Assembly: GCF_945957355.1 (NCBI RefSeq)
Contig: NZ_CAMFKM010000009.1
Location: 124,001-188,000 of the forward strand
Reading direction: 5' to 3'
DNA: 64,000 nt
From: an uncultured Reyranella sp.
Lineage (GTDB): Bacteria > Pseudomonadota > Alphaproteobacteria > Reyranellales > Reyranellaceae
Made by a program: the position numbers and the translations under genes. Position 1 is the first letter of the stretch. Each line of letters begins with the position of its first letter. Below are positions 8,024-17,138 of this stretch, piece by piece. The notes beneath the pieces are model-generated. The model saw only the letters and a program-made list of their open reading frames with translations, was not told the origin of the DNA and searched no databases.

Positions 8024-8349
8024 TACAGCCTCCGCTTCTGTTCGCTTCCCCCGCGGAAAACGTAGCATGTCGGGAAGGGGTTGCGCTTCTGTAGAGGGCA
8101 TCCCGGGCACCCTCATTTCATGACATAGGTCGCCGGTGTCGCGTGCCCTAGGGGCGTCGCGAAAATAAATTCGATGACCGACTGCGTCCCGGTGGCGGCA
8201 AATTTTGGTGGAATGATGCGCTGTCGCCAGCGGCCGGAACCACGCGAAATTCGCCCGCGGGCACGCTTTGCGCGAGGCGGTCGGTTCAGTTCGCCGGGAC
8301 TCGAATAGAAGAAATGCGGATGCCCAAGGGGGCAGGCCGAGGAGCTCGG
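8024..8349. other. Non-coding stretch between hpf-like and DUF6356 genes
   Basis: A gap of 326 bases. Open frames crossing it on either strand show no family resemblance and look like shadows. I see no hairpin followed by a T-run, no tRNA and no convincing -35/-10 pair. A more AT-rich patch (GAAAATAAATTC near 8160) could hold a promoter for the minus-strand hpf-like gene. Confidence 0.4.
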
Positions 8350-8598
8350 CTAGTCGCCTGCGGCGACGACCGTCGCGTCGTCCTTCGCCGGACGCACCAC
8401 GCGATGGCTCACCATGCGGTGATGAAGCGTGCGGACCGTGTCGCTTCCGCGGGTCAGGCATACCCAAGGGAGGATACCGTGCACGAAACAGGCGAGCGAG
8501 CCAACCAGCATCCTGGCGCCGAAACCGAAGGCCATGCCCATGTGCTGGAAATAGGTCTCGTTGACCGAGGCGGGGTGGTCGGTGAAGCGGCGGAACAT
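8350..8598 (-). CDS. DUF6356 family protein
   Basis: A small 82-residue protein. Its sequence (MFRRFTDHPASVNETYFQH at the start, then a GMAFGFGARMLVGSLACFVH hydrophobic stretch, then a GSDTVRTLHHRMV segment) matches the DUF6356 family of short alphaproteobacterial membrane proteins of unknown function. One or two membrane helices are likely (about 21-55). ATG at 8598 was chosen; a TTG two codons earlier is also possible. No strong ribosome binding site is visible. It is transcribed away from the Lrp-type regulator at 8689. Confidence 0.7.
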   Translation of the reverse strand: MFRRFTDHPASVNETYFQHMGMAFGFGARMLVGSLACFVHGILPWVCLTRGSDTVRTLHHRMVSHRVVRPAKDDATVVAAGD

Positions 8599-8663
8599 GA
8601 GCAAATTGTACCGGCCATCGCAGGAAACGGCTTGCTACCTTCCCCGTGCGGAGCCCAAACTTG

Positions 8664-8676
8664 AGAATACAATTCT
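8664..8676. promoter_or_regulatory. Candidate Lrp/AsnC operator
   Basis: AGAAT-ACA-ATTCT is a perfect hyphenated palindrome with 5-base arms, 12 bases before the start of the Lrp-type gene and within the divergent promoter gap. Lrp-type proteins often bind such AT-rich palindromes and repress their own genes. The assignment rests only on position and symmetry. Confidence 0.35.
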
Positions 8677-8688
8677 TCGGGGAAGCCA

Positions 8689-9168
8689 ATGGCCGGAAAA
8701 TTTACACTGGATTCCTTCGACAAAAAGATCCTGGATTGCCTCCAGGACAATGCCGACATGCCGCTGGCCGAAGTAGCGAAACGCGTCGGCCTGTCGACCA
8801 CGCCATGCTGGCGGCGCATCAACCGGCTGCAGGAAGAGGGCATCGTGCGGTCGCGCGTGGCGCTGCTCGACCGCAAGGCCGTCAACGCACACGTCACCGT
8901 GTTCGTGGCGGTTCGGACGGCGCAGCACAATGCCCAGTGGCTGACCCGCTTTGCCAGGGCGGTGGCCTCCTTTCCCGAGGTCATGGACTGCTATCGCATG
9001 AGCGGTGAAATCGACTACCTGATCCGGCTCGCGCTGCCCGACATCGAGGCCTACGACGCCTTCTACAAGCGCCTGATCGCCAAGATCGAACTGTCCGACG
9101 TCACCTCGATGTTCGCGATGGAGGAGATCAAGTCCACCACGCGGTTGCCCTTGAACTACCTGCCTTAG
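8689..9168 (+). CDS. Lrp/AsnC family transcriptional regulator
   Basis: A 159-residue regulator. The N-terminal helix-turn-helix (about 9-60) begins LDSFDKKILDCLQDNADMPL and includes VAKRVGLSTTPCWRRINRL. The C-terminal RAM (ligand-binding) domain spans about 70-150, with the strand GEIDYLIRLALPD. Lrp family members form octamers or dimers and sense amino acids. It is divergent from the DUF6356 gene and 74 bases ahead of a 2-hydroxyacid dehydrogenase in the same direction, which makes that enzyme a plausible target. A palindrome at 8664 may be its own operator. Confidence 0.92.
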   Translation: MAGKFTLDSFDKKILDCLQDNADMPLAEVAKRVGLSTTPCWRRINRLQEEGIVRSRVALLDRKAVNAHVTVFVAVRTAQHNAQWLTRFARAVASFPEVMDCYRMSGEIDYLIRLALPDIEAYDAFYKRLIAKIELSDVTSMFAMEEIKSTTRLPLNYLP

Positions 9169-9242
9169 CGGCTGGCTCTGGCCTCCCACGCCGGTGAGCC
9201 TTAGGATCGCGCCCGTTTGCACAGCATGATCCAGGGGAAACG

Positions 9243-10238
9243 ATGAATACGGGCCCGAATACAGGCAAGAATCGCAAGAAGGTGCTGATCGTCGGCCGCA
9301 TGCCGGAGGCGGGAATCGCCGTCCTCAAGGCGCGCGACGATGTCGACTACGAGATCCTGACGGACGACCGGGTCCCGTCGCTCCACCCCAAGCTCAAGGA
9401 CGCGAATGCCGTGACCCTCGGCGCCACCCCGTTCCGGCAGGCCGAGCTCGATGCGGCGCCCGGCATGATGGTGGTGGCCCGCCTCGGCGTCGGCTTCGAT
9501 GCCGTCGAGATCCCGGCGCTCAACAAGCGCAAGATCCCGCTGATGACCACCGGCATCGCCAACTCGGTGTCCGTGGCCGAGCATGCGATGTACATGATGC
9601 TCGCCGCGTCGCGCCTCACCAAGAAGTCCGACCGCTGGGTGCGCACCGGCGCCTGGGCCGAACGGCTGAGCGACCTGCCGTCCGACGTCGCGGGCAAGAA
9701 GGTGCTGGTCGTCGGCATGGGCCGTATTGGCTCGCGCACGGTCAAGCGCTGCGTCGCGTTCGAGATGGACACCTATGTGCTCGATCCAAACATGTCGAAG
9801 GCCGACGTCGAGAAGGCCGGCGCCACCAAGGTCACTGATCTCAAGGCGATCCTGCCAGAGGTCGACTATGTGTCGATCCATTGTCCGAAAGGGCCGGAGA
9901 CGATCGACATGTTCAACACAGAGACACTGGGGCTGATGAAGCCGACGGCGTTCCTGGTGAACACGGCGCGCGGCGGCATCGTCAACGAGGACGCGCTATA
10001 CGCTGCCCTGAAGGGCGGCAAGCTGCGCGGGGCGGGCCTCGACGTGCTCGACCGCGAGCCGCCCGATCCGACGAACAAGCTGTTTGAGCTGGAGAACGTG
10101 TTCTTCAGCCCACACATGGCCGGCGTCACCCAGGAAGCCAGCGACCGCATGGCCGTCACCGCCATCGAGAACATCCTGAGCGTTTTCGACGGAAGGCCCA
10201 ATGCGGCGAACGTCGTGAACAAGGAAGTGCTCGGCTGA
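9243..10238 (+). CDS. D-isomer-specific 2-hydroxyacid dehydrogenase
   Basis: A 331-residue NAD(P)-dependent dehydrogenase of the D-2-hydroxyacid family. The Rossmann loop is GMGRIGSR near residue 158. The catalytic arginine is in VNTARGGIVNE near 243, the glutamate is in DREPPDP near 270, and the histidine is in SPHMAGVT near 292. Members act on glycerate, phosphoglycerate or lactate-type substrates. Start at 9243 follows CAGGGGAAACG. A strong intrinsic terminator follows the stop, so it forms a one-gene unit downstream of the Lrp regulator. A second, distinct family member lies at 21283. Confidence 0.92.
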   Translation: MNTGPNTGKNRKKVLIVGRMPEAGIAVLKARDDVDYEILTDDRVPSLHPKLKDANAVTLGATPFRQAELDAAPGMMVVARLGVGFDAVEIPALNKRKIPLMTTGIANSVSVAEHAMYMMLAASRLTKKSDRWVRTGAWAERLSDLPSDVAGKKVLVVGMGRIGSRTVKRCVAFEMDTYVLDPNMSKADVEKAGATKVTDLKAILPEVDYVSIHCPKGPETIDMFNTETLGLMKPTAFLVNTARGGIVNEDALYAALKGGKLRGAGLDVLDREPPDPTNKLFELENVFFSPHMAGVTQEASDRMAVTAIENILSVFDGRPNAANVVNKEVLG

Positions 10239-10263
10239 GGCCGGGCTTCACGAGAGTCGAAAG

Positions 10264-10301
10264 GCGGCATCGGTCGACGGCGACCGGTGCCGCAGCTTTT
10301 T
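10264..10301 (+). terminator. Intrinsic terminator after the 2-hydroxyacid dehydrogenase
   Basis: GCGGCATCGGTCG pairs with CGACCGGTGCCGC across an ACGG loop (12 Watson-Crick pairs and one wobble), followed by AGCTTTTT. It lies 25 bases after the stop and just ahead of the aldo/keto reductase gene. Confidence 0.85.
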
Positions 10302-10314
10302 AAGGGGGGTATCG

Positions 10315-11295
10315 ATGAAGTACGGACCGCTCGGCCGCTCGGGCCTGATCGTCAGCAGGATCTGCCTGGGAGGAAATTCCTGGGGCGCCAAGGGCCGGCG
10401 GGGCTGGGGCAAATTCGACGAGTCGGAGGCGCCGGCCTATTTCAGGCGCGCGCTCGACGTCGGCATCACCTTCTTCGACACCGCCGATACCTACAATTTC
10501 GGCCGCTCCGAGGAGATCATGGGCGCCACGCTCATGAAGATGGCCAGGCGCGAGGATTTCGTGCTGTCGACCAAGGTCGGCATCCGCATGAGCGAGAACC
10601 AGAACGACGTCGGCACCGGCCGCAAGCACCTGATGGCCTCGGTCGATGCGCAGCTGAAGCGTCTGCAGACAGACTATATCGACGTCTACCAGGTCCATCG
10701 CCTCGACCCGCACACGCCGATCGAGGAGACCATGTATTCGCTCGACCAGATCGTGCGCTCCGGCAAGGTCCGCTACATCGGCGGTTCGACCATGCCGGCC
10801 TACAAGTTCGCACAGATGATCATGATCGCCGACTGGAAGGGTTATGCCAGGCCGATTGCCATGCAGAACCTCTACAACCTGATCCAGCGCGAGGAGGAGC
10901 ATGAGATGAATCGGCTCTGCCACGAGCAGGGCGTCGGTCTGATTCCCTATTCGCCGCTGGCGCGCGGCTTCCTCGCGGGCAACCGCAGCAAGGACGGCGG
11001 CGGCACCACCGAGCGCGCGAAGAACGATACGGTCGTGAAGGACGGCACCTACCGCGATTGCGACTGGGAAATCGTCGAGCGGCTGAAGAAGATCGCGAGC
11101 GGGAAGGGCTGCACGCCGGCCCAGGCGGCGCTCGCCTGGCTGCTGCACAAGCCATACATGGGCTCGCCGATCATCGGCGCGACCGATCTCGAGCAGCTGA
11201 CCTCGGCGGCCAAGGCGACCGAGATCACGCTCACGCCTGAGGAATGCAAGGAGCTCGAGGCGCCCTACGCCTTCCGCGTTTCGCCGGTCAACTGA
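10315..11295 (+). CDS. Aldo/keto reductase
   Basis: A 326-residue NADPH-dependent oxidoreductase with the (beta/alpha)8 fold. It shows the family signature DTADTYNFGRSEE near residue 55, with the catalytic Tyr near 60, and the catalytic lysine in VLSTKVGIR near 86. The substrate side has QVHRLDPHTPIEET near 123 and the cofactor segment IPYSPLARGFLAG near 210. The start has AAGGGGGGT upstream. It follows a strong terminator, so a promoter must lie within or just after that hairpin. Its 3' end overlaps the convergent MFS gene by 31 bases. Confidence 0.92.
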   Translation: MKYGPLGRSGLIVSRICLGGNSWGAKGRRGWGKFDESEAPAYFRRALDVGITFFDTADTYNFGRSEEIMGATLMKMARREDFVLSTKVGIRMSENQNDVGTGRKHLMASVDAQLKRLQTDYIDVYQVHRLDPHTPIEETMYSLDQIVRSGKVRYIGGSTMPAYKFAQMIMIADWKGYARPIAMQNLYNLIQREEEHEMNRLCHEQGVGLIPYSPLARGFLAGNRSKDGGGTTERAKNDTVVKDGTYRDCDWEIVERLKKIASGKGCTPAQAALAWLLHKPYMGSPIIGATDLEQLTSAAKATEITLTPEECKELEAPYAFRVSPVN

Positions 11296-12503
11296 GCGCG
11301 CCGGCCGATCGCGGCGGAGAACCAGAAGGCCAGCAGCGGCAGCACGAGGGCGGCCGCCCAGAAGACGGGCGGCGCGCCCCAGCGGTCGACGATGGGAGCG
11401 GCGATGGGCACGCCAATCGCCTGGCCCACGAACAGGCAGAGAGCGAACAGCGCCATGCCGGCGCCGCGGGCCTCCGGCGCCATCTGGGTGCCGTTGGTCT
11501 GCAGCGTATTGTGGAGCATGTAGAACGAAACGCCGGAGAGGACGATGGCGGCGAACTCGATCTCGGCGGTCGGCGCCAGCGCCATGGCCGCGAAGGCGAT
11601 GCCCAGTCCCGTGCCACCCCATGTGCAGAGGCCGCGCTCGCCCAGGATGCGCACGAGGTGGTGCGCCACCATCACGTAGAGGAAGCCCCCGGCGCCGAAG
11701 GCCGCGACCGCCAGTCCGATGGCGGCGAAGCCCAGGTCGAAGCGCTGGTGCAGGTCGGCGCCGACGAAGGTGAAGGCGCCCCAGAAGACGCCGCCCTCCA
11801 GCGCCACGACCAGGATGACCGTCATGGCCCAGGGTCTTTTGAGGACACCGACCATCTGGCCGATCATCGAGCCCGCTGCCCGTTCGCCCGGGCGGGCGAT
11901 GTCGGGCCGGGCGCGCATCACGGCGAACAACGCGGCACCGGCCATGATGTAGATCGCCGCCAGAACCCAGAAGACCGAGCGCCAACCCAGCCAGTCGCCG
12001 ATGGCTCCGCCCAGCGCCGATCCGGTCATAAGGCCCAGCGTCTGGCCGGTCAGGAAGCGGGCGAGCGTCGCCTGCCGCTTCTCGTAGCTCACATTGTCGC
12101 CCACCCAGGCGATGGCGAGCGGGATGATCGCCGAACCGGTCACGCCCGTCAGGAAGCGCGCCAGGGTGAGCATCCCGAGCGACGTCGAGATTGCGCCCAG
12201 CATGCAGCAGAGGGCGGCGCCGATGCAGGCGATGGCGACCACCGGCATCTTGCCGTAGCGATCGCCGAACGGCCCATGCACCAGCACGAAGACGCCGTTG
12301 GCAAACAGGAAGGCCGTGGCGGCGATCGAGGCCGCGCCGACCGTGACGCCGAAGGAAGCGGAGAGCTGCACCAGCAGCGGGTCGATCACCCTCATGTTGG
12401 CGGCCGACGCGAAGGCGGCGACCGACAGTAGCACGATGGCAATCGTGGGCGCGGCAGGAGGGACGCTGGGGGACGGCCGCGGTGGAACGGCGGGGGAAGG
12501 CAT
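11265..12503 (-). CDS. MFS transporter
   Basis: A 412-residue major facilitator protein with about 12 membrane helices. Diagnostic pieces are the loop [12 protein letters not shown] between helices 2 and 3, and [17 protein letters not shown] with [18 protein letters not shown] in the N-half. Such proteins export drugs or metabolites, or import sugars; the substrate is not evident. The N-terminus is Pro-rich ([12 protein letters not shown]) before the first helix. The ATG at 12503 was chosen over a TTG at 12563, but no clear ribosome binding site settles it. The 3' end overlaps the convergent aldo/keto reductase gene. It is divergent from the terC-like gene. Confidence 0.88.
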   Translation of the reverse strand: MPSPAVPPRPSPSVPPAAPTIAIVLLSVAAFASAANMRVIDPLLVQLSASFGVTVGAASIAATAFLFANGVFVLVHGPFGDRYGKMPVVAIACIGAALCCMLGAISTSLGMLTLARFLTGVTGSAIIPLAIAWVGDNVSYEKRQATLARFLTGQTLGLMTGSALGGAIGDWLGWRSVFWVLAAIYIMAGAALFAVMRARPDIARPGERAAGSMIGQMVGVLKRPWAMTVILVVALEGGVFWGAFTFVGADLHQRFDLGFAAIGLAVAAFGAGGFLYVMVAHHLVRILGERGLCTWGGTGLGIAFAAMALAPTAEIEFAAIVLSGVSFYMLHNTLQTNGTQMAPEARGAGMALFALCLFVGQAIGVPIAAPIVDRWGAPPVFWAAALVLPLLAFWFSAAIGRRAQLTGETRKA

Positions 12504-12580
12504 CGGTTGCGGGCTTACCGGCTCGGACCCGCAAAAGAAAGGTCTCTTGGCGCGACCCAGCAATGACCTATGGTGGTGGG

Positions 12581-13342
12581 ATGATGGAAGAGCTTCTCGT
12601 CCTCGCCCGCGATCCGCATGCCTGGGCCGCGTTGGCGACCCTCATCGTCATGGAAGTCGTGCTGGGCATCGACAACCTGATCTTCATTTCCATCCTGACC
12701 AACAAGCTGCCGGAGGAGAAGCGGTCGAGCACCCGCCGAATCGGCATCGCGCTCGCGGTGATCCTGCGGCTCGGGCTGCTCAGTGGTGTCGCCTTCATCG
12801 TCCAGCTCACGGCGCCGCTCTTTTCACTGTTCGGCCATGGATTTTCCTGGCGCGATCTCATCCTGATCGGCGGTGGCCTGTTCCTGATCTACAAGGCGAC
12901 CAGCGAGATTCACGACCATGTCGTGGGAGAGCATGAGGGCGAGGGGGATGTCGCCGGCAAGGTCGTGCGCGTCACCGTGGCGGGTGTGATCGGCCAGATC
13001 CTGATCCTCGATCTGGTGTTCTCGCTCGACAGCATCATCACTGCCGTGGGCATGACCGACGACATCCCGATCATGGTGATCGCCGTCGTCGTGGCTGTTG
13101 GCCTGATGCTTGCTGCTGCGGATGGTCTGGCCAGGTTCATCGGCAACAATCCGACCATCGTCATGCTGGCGCTGGGCTTCCTGCTGATGATCGGCATGAC
13201 CCTGATCGCCGACGGCATGGGCGTGCACGTACCCAAGGGCTATATCTATACGGCCATGGCTTTCTCGGGCCTGATCGAGGGGCTGAACATGATGGCGCGT
13301 CGCGCGCAGCGCAGACGTCCACTGCGCAAGCGACCACGCTGA
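12581..13342 (+). CDS. TerC family membrane protein (YgdQ-like)
   Basis: A 253-residue integral membrane protein. It has the TerC/YgdQ start ([20 protein letters not shown]) with the conserved acidic residues in [12 protein letters not shown]. The mirrored second motif [15 protein letters not shown] lies near residue 145. The acidic residues in membrane helices suggest metal or ion handling; some TerC relatives load Mn2+ onto exported enzymes. The ATG at 12581 follows GGTGGTGGG and gives the usual length; an ATG at 12563 is a weaker alternative. It ends in a basic tail ([14 protein letters not shown]) that may anchor it at the cytoplasmic face. Confidence 0.9.
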   Translation: MMEELLVLARDPHAWAALATLIVMEVVLGIDNLIFISILTNKLPEEKRSSTRRIGIALAVILRLGLLSGVAFIVQLTAPLFSLFGHGFSWRDLILIGGGLFLIYKATSEIHDHVVGEHEGEGDVAGKVVRVTVAGVIGQILILDLVFSLDSIITAVGMTDDIPIMVIAVVVAVGLMLAAADGLARFIGNNPTIVMLALGFLLMIGMTLIADGMGVHVPKGYIYTAMAFSGLIEGLNMMARRAQRRRPLRKRPR

Positions 13343-13383
13343 CGCGCTGACAAGGGAGGCGGCCGCGGGCTAAGCTTCTCGCC

Positions 13384-14136
13384 ATGAAGCTCAAGGATCA
13401 GGTGGCCATTGTCACCGGTGCGGCATCCGGAATCGGCGCCGCGACCGCACGATTGTTCGCAGCCGAGGGCGCCAGGGTCGCGCTGGTCGATCTCGACGAG
13501 GCGGGGCTTGCGAAGGTCGCCGCCGAGATCGCCGGCGACACCCTCATCATCCCCGCTGACGTCAGCAACAACGAACAGGCACGCGCGGGCGTGGCGAAGG
13601 TGCTGGAGAAATGGGGCCGCGTCGATGTCCTGGTGACGGCCGCCGGTGCCTCTTTCGGGGGCACGGTCGACAAGGTCGACGAGGCGACCTGGGATCGCAC
13701 CTTCGCAATCAACGTGAAGGGCACCTTTCTCTGGGTCCACCACGCCATCAAGCCGATGATCGCGGCAAAGTCCGGCGCCATCGTCACGCTGGGCTCGCAG
13801 CTCGCCCAGTCGAGCCTGGGCACCAACGTGGCCTATATCGCCTCCAAGGGCGCCATCGTCTCCTTCACCAAGACCGTCGCCGTCGATCATGCCGCCCAGG
13901 GCATCCGCATCAATGCGCTGATGCCGGGCGTCATCGACACGCCGATGCCGGCGCGCTCGCTGAAGCGCCAACCCGACCCCGAGGCCGCGCGCGCCTTCTG
14001 GAAGGTGCGCCATCCGATGGGCCGCATCGGCCAGCCGGAGGAAGTGGCCAAGGCGGCCCTCTTCCTGGCTTCTTCGGATTCCTCCTTCACCACGGGCTCG
14101 CTGCTGTTCGTCGACGGCGGCTGGACGGCGCACTGA
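13384..14136 (+). CDS. SDR family oxidoreductase
   Basis: A 250-residue classical short-chain dehydrogenase/reductase. Cofactor loop TGAASGIG lies at residues 11-18, the NNAG equivalent is VTAAGAS near 80, catalytic Ser is near 138, and the YxxxK pair is Tyr151/Lys155 in YIASK. The C-terminal GSLLFVDGGW is typical. It is the first gene of a four-gene set: the PhyH-type gene starts 1 base after its stop, then come a deacetylase and a nucleotide cyclase. The substrate is unknown; the context suggests it handles an alcohol or ketone made or used by the dioxygenase. Confidence 0.93.
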   Translation: MKLKDQVAIVTGAASGIGAATARLFAAEGARVALVDLDEAGLAKVAAEIAGDTLIIPADVSNNEQARAGVAKVLEKWGRVDVLVTAAGASFGGTVDKVDEATWDRTFAINVKGTFLWVHHAIKPMIAAKSGAIVTLGSQLAQSSLGTNVAYIASKGAIVSFTKTVAVDHAAQGIRINALMPGVIDTPMPARSLKRQPDPEAARAFWKVRHPMGRIGQPEEVAKAALFLASSDSSFTTGSLLFVDGGWTAH

Positions 14137-14137
14137 C

Positions 14138-14980
14138 ATGCCAAAGAAGCTCACACCCGAACAGGTCGAAGCCTATGCGCGAGACGGCTATGTCTGCCCG
14201 GTCGACGCCTTCTCGACCGAACGCACACGGGCCTGGCGCGACAGGCTCGAAGCCTTCGAGCGCGCGCAGGGCCAGAAGCTGACGCGCGGCCACAATTTCA
14301 AGCCGCATCTTCTCTTTCCCTGGGTCGACGAGATCGTCCATTCGCCCGAGGTGCTCGACGCGGTCGAGGATCTGATCGGACCCGACATCCGCCTGTTCCA
14401 TCTCAGCGTCTGGCCCAAGGACGCAGGTTCCGGCGCCTATGTGAGCTGGCACCAGGACGCGACCTACTTCGCGCTGGAGCCCGCCTGCCATGTCACCGCC
14501 TGGGTTGCGCTCTCCGACGCGCCGGTCGAGGCGGGCTGCATGGAGGTCGTGCCGGGGTCGCACAAGCTCGGCCAGCTGCCGCATGCCGAGATGCAGGATC
14601 CGGAGAATTTGCTGTCGCGCGGCCAGGAGCTGACGGGCGACTTCGACCGCAGCCGGACGGCCTTTATGCCGGTGAAGGCCGGCCAATTCTCGTTGCACCA
14701 TACGCACCTCGTCCACAATTCGCGGCCCAACCGCTCGACCGATCGGCGCATCGGCCTCGGCATCAGCTACATCCCGACCTGGGCGCGTTGCACCTCGCCG
14801 ACGCGGGTGAGCGCCATGCTGGTGCGCGGCGAGGACAAGTATGGCCACTTCGACGACGAGCGCCGGCCGGTCCAGGAAGCGGGGCCAGAGGAGCGCGCCT
14901 TCCATGCGGAAGCGGTCGACAGGTTCCGGCGAATGAATACCGAGCAGACCGACAACAAGGTTGCGGTCGTCAAGAGGTAG
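14138..14980 (+). CDS. Phytanoyl-CoA dioxygenase (PhyH) family protein
   Basis: A 280-residue Fe(II)/2-oxoglutarate-dependent oxygenase. The metal triad begins with His105 and Asp107 in SWHQDATYF; the distal His is in HLVHNSRPNRS near 190, whose Arg would bind 2-oxoglutarate. Bacterial PhyH-like enzymes hydroxylate diverse small molecules, so phytanoyl-CoA itself is not implied. It starts 1 base after the SDR stop and is followed after 2 bases by a polysaccharide-deacetylase-like gene, so the three are almost certainly cotranscribed. Confidence 0.88.
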   Translation: MPKKLTPEQVEAYARDGYVCPVDAFSTERTRAWRDRLEAFERAQGQKLTRGHNFKPHLLFPWVDEIVHSPEVLDAVEDLIGPDIRLFHLSVWPKDAGSGAYVSWHQDATYFALEPACHVTAWVALSDAPVEAGCMEVVPGSHKLGQLPHAEMQDPENLLSRGQELTGDFDRSRTAFMPVKAGQFSLHHTHLVHNSRPNRSTDRRIGLGISYIPTWARCTSPTRVSAMLVRGEDKYGHFDDERRPVQEAGPEERAFHAEAVDRFRRMNTEQTDNKVAVVKR

Positions 14981-14982
14981 GA

Positions 14983-15897
14983 ATGCACACGATCAGGCTG
15001 CCGTATCACGACCGCTATCCCTATTCGCCGATCACCCAGCGCAAGGACTATTCGTGGCCCGGGGGCAAGCGGCTCGCGGTCTATCTCGGTCTCAACATCG
15101 AGCATTTCGCTTTCGGGGCGGGCGAGGGACACCTTCTCACCGTTGCCAATCCGCCACCTGACCCTCGCACCTTCGCCTGGCGCGACTACGGCAACCGGGT
15201 CGGCGTCTGGCGCTGCCTCGAACTGTTCGACGAGCTCAACCTGCCGGCCGCGCACCTGATCAACACGACGGTGTTCGACTATGCGCCACAGATCGTCGAT
15301 GCGCTGAAGGCGCGCGGCGACGAGTTCATCGGTCATGGCCGCACCAACGCCGAGCGCCACGGCGGCATGTGGGAGGCCGACGAGAAGCGCTTCCTGCAGG
15401 AGATCAGCGACGCCATCGAGAAGGCGTCGGGCAAGCGACCGCGCGGCTGGATGGCGCCGTGGATGGCCTCGACCCGCGTCACGCCCGATCTCCTGAAGGA
15501 GACGGGTTACGACTTCCTGATGGACTGGCCAAACGACGACCAGCCGATCTGGATGAAGACGCGCTCGGGACCGCTGATGAGCGTGCCCTATCCGATCGAG
15601 GTCAACGACAGCCCGCAGGTTCTGGTGCGCCACCACAGCGGCGACGAGTTCCGCGACATGATCATCGCCCAGTTCGAGGAGCTGCTGCGGCAGTCCGCGA
15701 AGCAGCCGCTGGTCTGCGGCATCGCGCTCCACACCATGATCGTGGGCCAACCCTATCGGCTGCGGGCGCTGCGCGAGGCGCTGTCGCACATCGCCAATCA
15801 TCCGCAGAAGGACAAGGTCTGGTTCACGCGGCCGAGCGACATCTACGATCATTGCGCCGCTCTACCGGCGGGAACGATGACGCCGCCGACGACGTAA
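14983..15897 (+). CDS. Polysaccharide deacetylase family protein (PuuE allantoinase-like)
   Basis: A 304-residue NodB-fold hydrolase. It begins LPYHDRYPYSPITQRKDYSW, then GKRLAVYLGLNIEHFAFG, which is the layout of the PuuE/allantoinase branch and not of cell-wall deacetylases (no signal peptide). The metal/catalytic segment is IGHGRTNAERHGGMW near 127, with a later GWMAPWMASTRVTPDLL segment. This branch opens cyclic amides such as allantoin; the substrate here is unknown and no other purine-breakdown genes are nearby. Start at 14983 follows AGAGGTAGGA. It is followed after 11 bases by a cyclase gene. Confidence 0.82.
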   Translation: MHTIRLPYHDRYPYSPITQRKDYSWPGGKRLAVYLGLNIEHFAFGAGEGHLLTVANPPPDPRTFAWRDYGNRVGVWRCLELFDELNLPAAHLINTTVFDYAPQIVDALKARGDEFIGHGRTNAERHGGMWEADEKRFLQEISDAIEKASGKRPRGWMAPWMASTRVTPDLLKETGYDFLMDWPNDDQPIWMKTRSGPLMSVPYPIEVNDSPQVLVRHHSGDEFRDMIIAQFEELLRQSAKQPLVCGIALHTMIVGQPYRLRALREALSHIANHPQKDKVWFTRPSDIYDHCAALPAGTMTPPTT

Positions 15898-15908
15898 GCG
15901 GTGACGCC

Positions 15909-17138
15909 GTGACGCCGATCGATCTCGCGGGCTGGTTGGCACAGGCTGGCCTCCGCAACATGCTCCTGGAGGAGCTGGTCGACGGTTTCGGTCGCCGCCT
16001 CAATGAGGCGGACCTGCGGGTCGAGCGCATGTTCCTGGGCATGAACACGCTCCATCCCATGGTGCGGGCGCGCAGTCTGATCTGGGATGCGGCCGGAGGA
16101 ATCGGCCAGCATTTCGAGTTCGCCCATTCCGAGATCGATTCGACCGAGATCCGGAGCAGCCCGTTTGCGACGATGCTGCTTGACGGCATCAGCGAGCGCC
16201 GTCGCCGCGTCGATGGGATCGACGATCTGGGCGGTGTCCCTGTCTTCGAGGAGCTGCGTGCCGCCGGGATGACCGAATGGATCGGATGGGTCCAGCCGTT
16301 CGGGGAATTGTCGCTACAGGTCGGCACTCCGGCCGAGGCCGAGCATTCGGAGCGGCTAGGACTTGTGGTCTCCACCTCGACCGACCGGTCGGACGGTTTT
16401 CGCGAAGCAGATGTCGCCTTCCTGCGCGAGGTTCTGCCTGTCTTCGCCCTTGCCGTGAAGGCCATCAGCATGCGTGGCATCGGCCACGGGTTGCTCGCGG
16501 CCTATCTCGGCGACGATCCGGCGGGCCGCATTCTGGCCGGCACGGTTCGGCGCGGCGAGGTGCAGAGTGTCGAGGCCGTGGTGCTCTTCACCGATCTCAG
16601 GGGCTTCACGGCGCTCGCCGACACGATGCCGGGCCATGAGGTGATCGCGCTGCTCGACGACTACTTCAACTGCATGGTCCAACCGATCGTCGCGCGGGAC
16701 GGGGAAGTGCTCAAGTTCATGGGCGACGGCATGCTGGCGGCTTTCGCGGTGGTGCTCGACGACCGGGCCGAGGTCTGTGCCACGGCGCTGGCGGCGGCTG
16801 AGGAGATACTGGCCCGCATCGACGCACTGAACATCGACCGGCGCAATTCCGGCCAAAGGGCGACATCGCTCGACGTCTCCCTGCACATCGGCCGGGTCCT
16901 GTACGGCAACGTCGGCTCCGATTCGCGGCTCGATTTCACGGTGATCGGTCCTGCGGTGAACGAGGCCTCGCGCATCGAGGCGCTCTGCCAGCCGCTCGGC
17001 CAGTCGCTGCTGATGTCGCAGGCATTCGCCGAGGCGGCGACCGCGAGCCGCGACCGGCTCGTGTCGCTCGGCCGTCACCGCCTGAGGGGCGTGCGGGAGG
17101 AAACGGAGCTGTTCGGTCTCGCTGGTCAGCGCCCGTAG
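15909..17138 (+). CDS. Class III adenylate/guanylate cyclase
   Basis: A 409-residue protein. The C-terminal cyclase domain (about 220-400) has the metal aspartates in LFTDLRGFTAL and KFMGDGMLA, the substrate-specifying pair Lys (VLKFMGDG) and Asp (LDFTVIG), and the transition-state Asn/Arg in VNEASRIEA. That pair predicts cAMP synthesis. The N-terminal 200 residues look like a soluble sensory domain with a GAF-like size but no motif that I recognise. Start is GTG at 15909, 11 bases after the deacetylase stop; no upstream ATG exists in frame outside that gene. The 3' end overlaps the convergent serine hydrolase gene by 13 bases. Confidence 0.9.
   Translation: MTPIDLAGWLAQAGLRNMLLEELVDGFGRRLNEADLRVERMFLGMNTLHPMVRARSLIWDAAGGIGQHFEFAHSEIDSTEIRSSPFATMLLDGISERRRRVDGIDDLGGVPVFEELRAAGMTEWIGWVQPFGELSLQVGTPAEAEHSERLGLVVSTSTDRSDGFREADVAFLREVLPVFALAVKAISMRGIGHGLLAAYLGDDPAGRILAGTVRRGEVQSVEAVVLFTDLRGFTALADTMPGHEVIALLDDYFNCMVQPIVARDGEVLKFMGDGMLAAFAVVLDDRAEVCATALAAAEEILARIDALNIDRRNSGQRATSLDVSLHIGRVLYGNVGSDSRLDFTVIGPAVNEASRIEALCQPLGQSLLMSQAFAEAATASRDRLVSLGRHRLRGVREETELFGLAGQRP

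Noticed and set aside
10300..12534. Long minus-strand open frame (744 codons) spanning the aldo/keto reductase and MFS genes
   Set aside because: It crosses two clear genes in other frames and has the same shadow composition.
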